A program made the position numbers and the translations under genes. 5,039 nt of DNA from Negativicutes bacterium UBA1444 (GTDB lineage Bacteria; Bacillota; Negativicutes; UBA1444). The notes beneath the pieces were generated by a model, which ran no database searches, was not told where the DNA came from, and saw only the letters and a list, made by a program, of their open reading frames with translations. The stretch is taken from contig DCTI01000265.1 in the NCBI GenBank assembly GCA_002329525.1, forward strand, positions 2,731 through 7,769. Direction: 5' to 3'. Of this stretch, positions 4,053 through 5,039 are shown piece by piece. The first letter of the stretch is position 1. Each line of letters starts with the position of its first letter.

Positions 4053-5039
4053 ATGGATAAGGCGGACAAGGGTCAGACGGAAATCAGGAATCTTGAGTGG
4101 AATGCGGCATTTTTCCAATGTATTGCGGAGAAGGCCTGCGATGCGATTCTGGGTATCCGACTCGATGGCAGGATTTGTTATGCGAACCTTCACGCCACAG
4201 GCATGTATGGTTATACCAGGGCTGAAATATGCGGCATGTACATTCGGGACCTGCGCGCACCGGAGACTTTGGCGGATTTTGAGGACTTTTTCCGCCGCGC
4301 CGCTGGTGACGGAATCATGTTTCGAACTACGCATCGGCACAAGGACGGGCGAACGTTTCCGGTGGAAGTGAATTCGCGCGGCGTCGATTTTCCGGATGGG
4401 CGGATTGTGGTAAGCATCATCCGGGACAATACGATTAATGAAAAATTGACCCAGGATTTGCAAGAAGTTCGGGTTTTTTCAGACTGCTTGCTTCGTGCCG
4501 CCAATGTGATCGTGATTCTTTTGGACAGCATGGGACGAATCCGCTTGTTCAACGAGACCGCACAAAGAATCACCGGCTACACCGGCGAGGAAGTTCTGGG
4601 TATGGATGGAATCGAATTGCTGGTGCCGCCGGATCACAAAGCGTCTGTCCGAGACTACTTCCAAGATTGCCTGCAGCCGGAGTATATTGGAACGCACGAC
4701 AAGCCCATTGTGACGAAATCGGGAGAACTCCGCAGAGTCTCCTGGCATTGCTTCGCCATAGGCGGATGGCGCGAGATAGGCAGCATGTTATGCTATGGCG
4801 TAGATGTCACGAATCAACTGCGGGCGGAGGAATCGTTGCAGCGAAAGGAAACATTTATTCATGGCGTGGTGGAAGGCTTAGTGTTTCCATTTTTTGTCGT
4901 GAACCGGCAATATCGCTATATGGCGTATAACGAAGCTCATAGAAAAGAGATGAAAAATCTGTTTGACGCCGATATTGAGTCCGGCGGTGATCTGCTATTC
5001 TATCACCGGGATCCGGAAAAAAAGGCTAGGGCCAAACAA
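4053..5039 (+). CDS. Multi-PAS sensor protein, N-terminal part (output domain beyond window)
   Basis: The frame is open from ATG 4053 to the right edge (329 codons, no stop). Three PAS units are visible. PAS1 (about 18-130) has GRICYANLHATGMYGYTRAEI and the PAC-like HRHKDGRTFPVEVNSRG. PAS2 (about 142-256) has GRIRLFNETAQRITGYTGEE and a tail ending GVDVTNQLRAEESL. A third starts near 266 with PFFVVNRQYRYMAYNEAHRKEM. There is no membrane segment or signal peptide so far, so it is probably cytoplasmic. PAS units sense ligands, redox state or light and usually feed a histidine kinase, diguanylate cyclase/phosphodiesterase or sigma-54 activator; which one applies here is unknown. The TGA at 4050-4052 directly before the ATG rules out a longer in-frame start, and AAGGAAG (4037-4043) lies 9 bases upstream. 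Eight cysteines are spread through the fragment, none forming a CXXCH haem motif. Confidence 0.88.
   Translation, partial: MDKADKGQTEIRNLEWNAAFFQCIAEKACDAILGIRLDGRICYANLHATGMYGYTRAEICGMYIRDLRAPETLADFEDFFRRAAGDGIMFRTTHRHKDGRTFPVEVNSRGVDFPDGRIVVSIIRDNTINEKLTQDLQEVRVFSDCLLRAANVIVILLDSMGRIRLFNETAQRITGYTGEEVLGMDGIELLVPPDHKASVRDYFQDCLQPEYIGTHDKPIVTKSGELRRVSWHCFAIGGWREIGSMLCYGVDVTNQLRAEESLQRKETFIHGVVEGLVFPFFVVNRQYRYMAYNEAHRKEMKNLFDADIESGGDLLFYHRDPEKKARAKQ

Noticed and set aside
3961..4371. + strand open frame starting GTG 3961
   Set aside because: From 4053 it overlaps the PAS protein in another frame and has R-, S- and C-rich shadow composition. The part before 4053 is better explained as leader.
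4479..4748. Minus-strand open frame inside the PAS gene
   Set aside because: It is antisense to well-formed PAS2 sequence and has no independent support.

Overview
The window looks like chromosomal DNA from a strictly anaerobic, moderately GC-rich Firmicutes-type bacterium. A member of the Negativicutes (Sporomusa/Selenomonas-like) is my best guess, but this is inferred only from gene content and style. The supporting signs are strong AAGGAGG-type ribosome binding sites, sigma-A-like promoters, a DcuC-type C4-dicarboxylate carrier and a flavodiiron protein. No mobile element, tRNA, rRNA or CRISPR array is visible.

Layout, left to right, with all intact genes on the + strand. (1) Positions 1-407 hold the 3' end of a DcuC-family carrier gene. 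(2) Positions 408-567 form a regulatory gap with two nearly identical operator-like palindromes that bracket a promoter. The first palindrome is embedded in a 15-bp perfect inverted repeat. (3) A MarR-family repressor gene (568-1014) and an MFS efflux gene of the fosmidomycin-resistance (Fsr) type (1037-2218) form a compact operon, probably controlled by MarR autorepression. (4) An extended -10 promoter just past the MFS stop drives a 61-residue zinc-ribbon protein with one membrane segment (2274-2459). A class A flavodiiron protein (2479-3666) follows 19 bases later; all seven diiron ligands are present, and it should reduce O2 and/or NO. (5) Positions 3667-3960 are intergenic. They hold an orphan Shine-Dalgarno sequence, a strong hairpin terminator, a probable minus-strand gene remnant ending inside that terminator, and a promoter for the next gene. 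(6) From 4053 to the window end runs the N-terminal part of a multi-PAS sensor protein whose output domain lies beyond the window.

Functionally there are two modules: a drug- or metabolite-responsive MarR/efflux operon, and an oxidative/nitrosative defence pair (zinc-ribbon membrane protein plus flavodiiron protein). A PAS sensor begins downstream, but nothing in the sequence ties it to either module. The most interesting points are the paired operators, the unexplained zinc-ribbon/flavodiiron linkage and the minus-strand remnant. I do not see a clearly new multi-gene system here.
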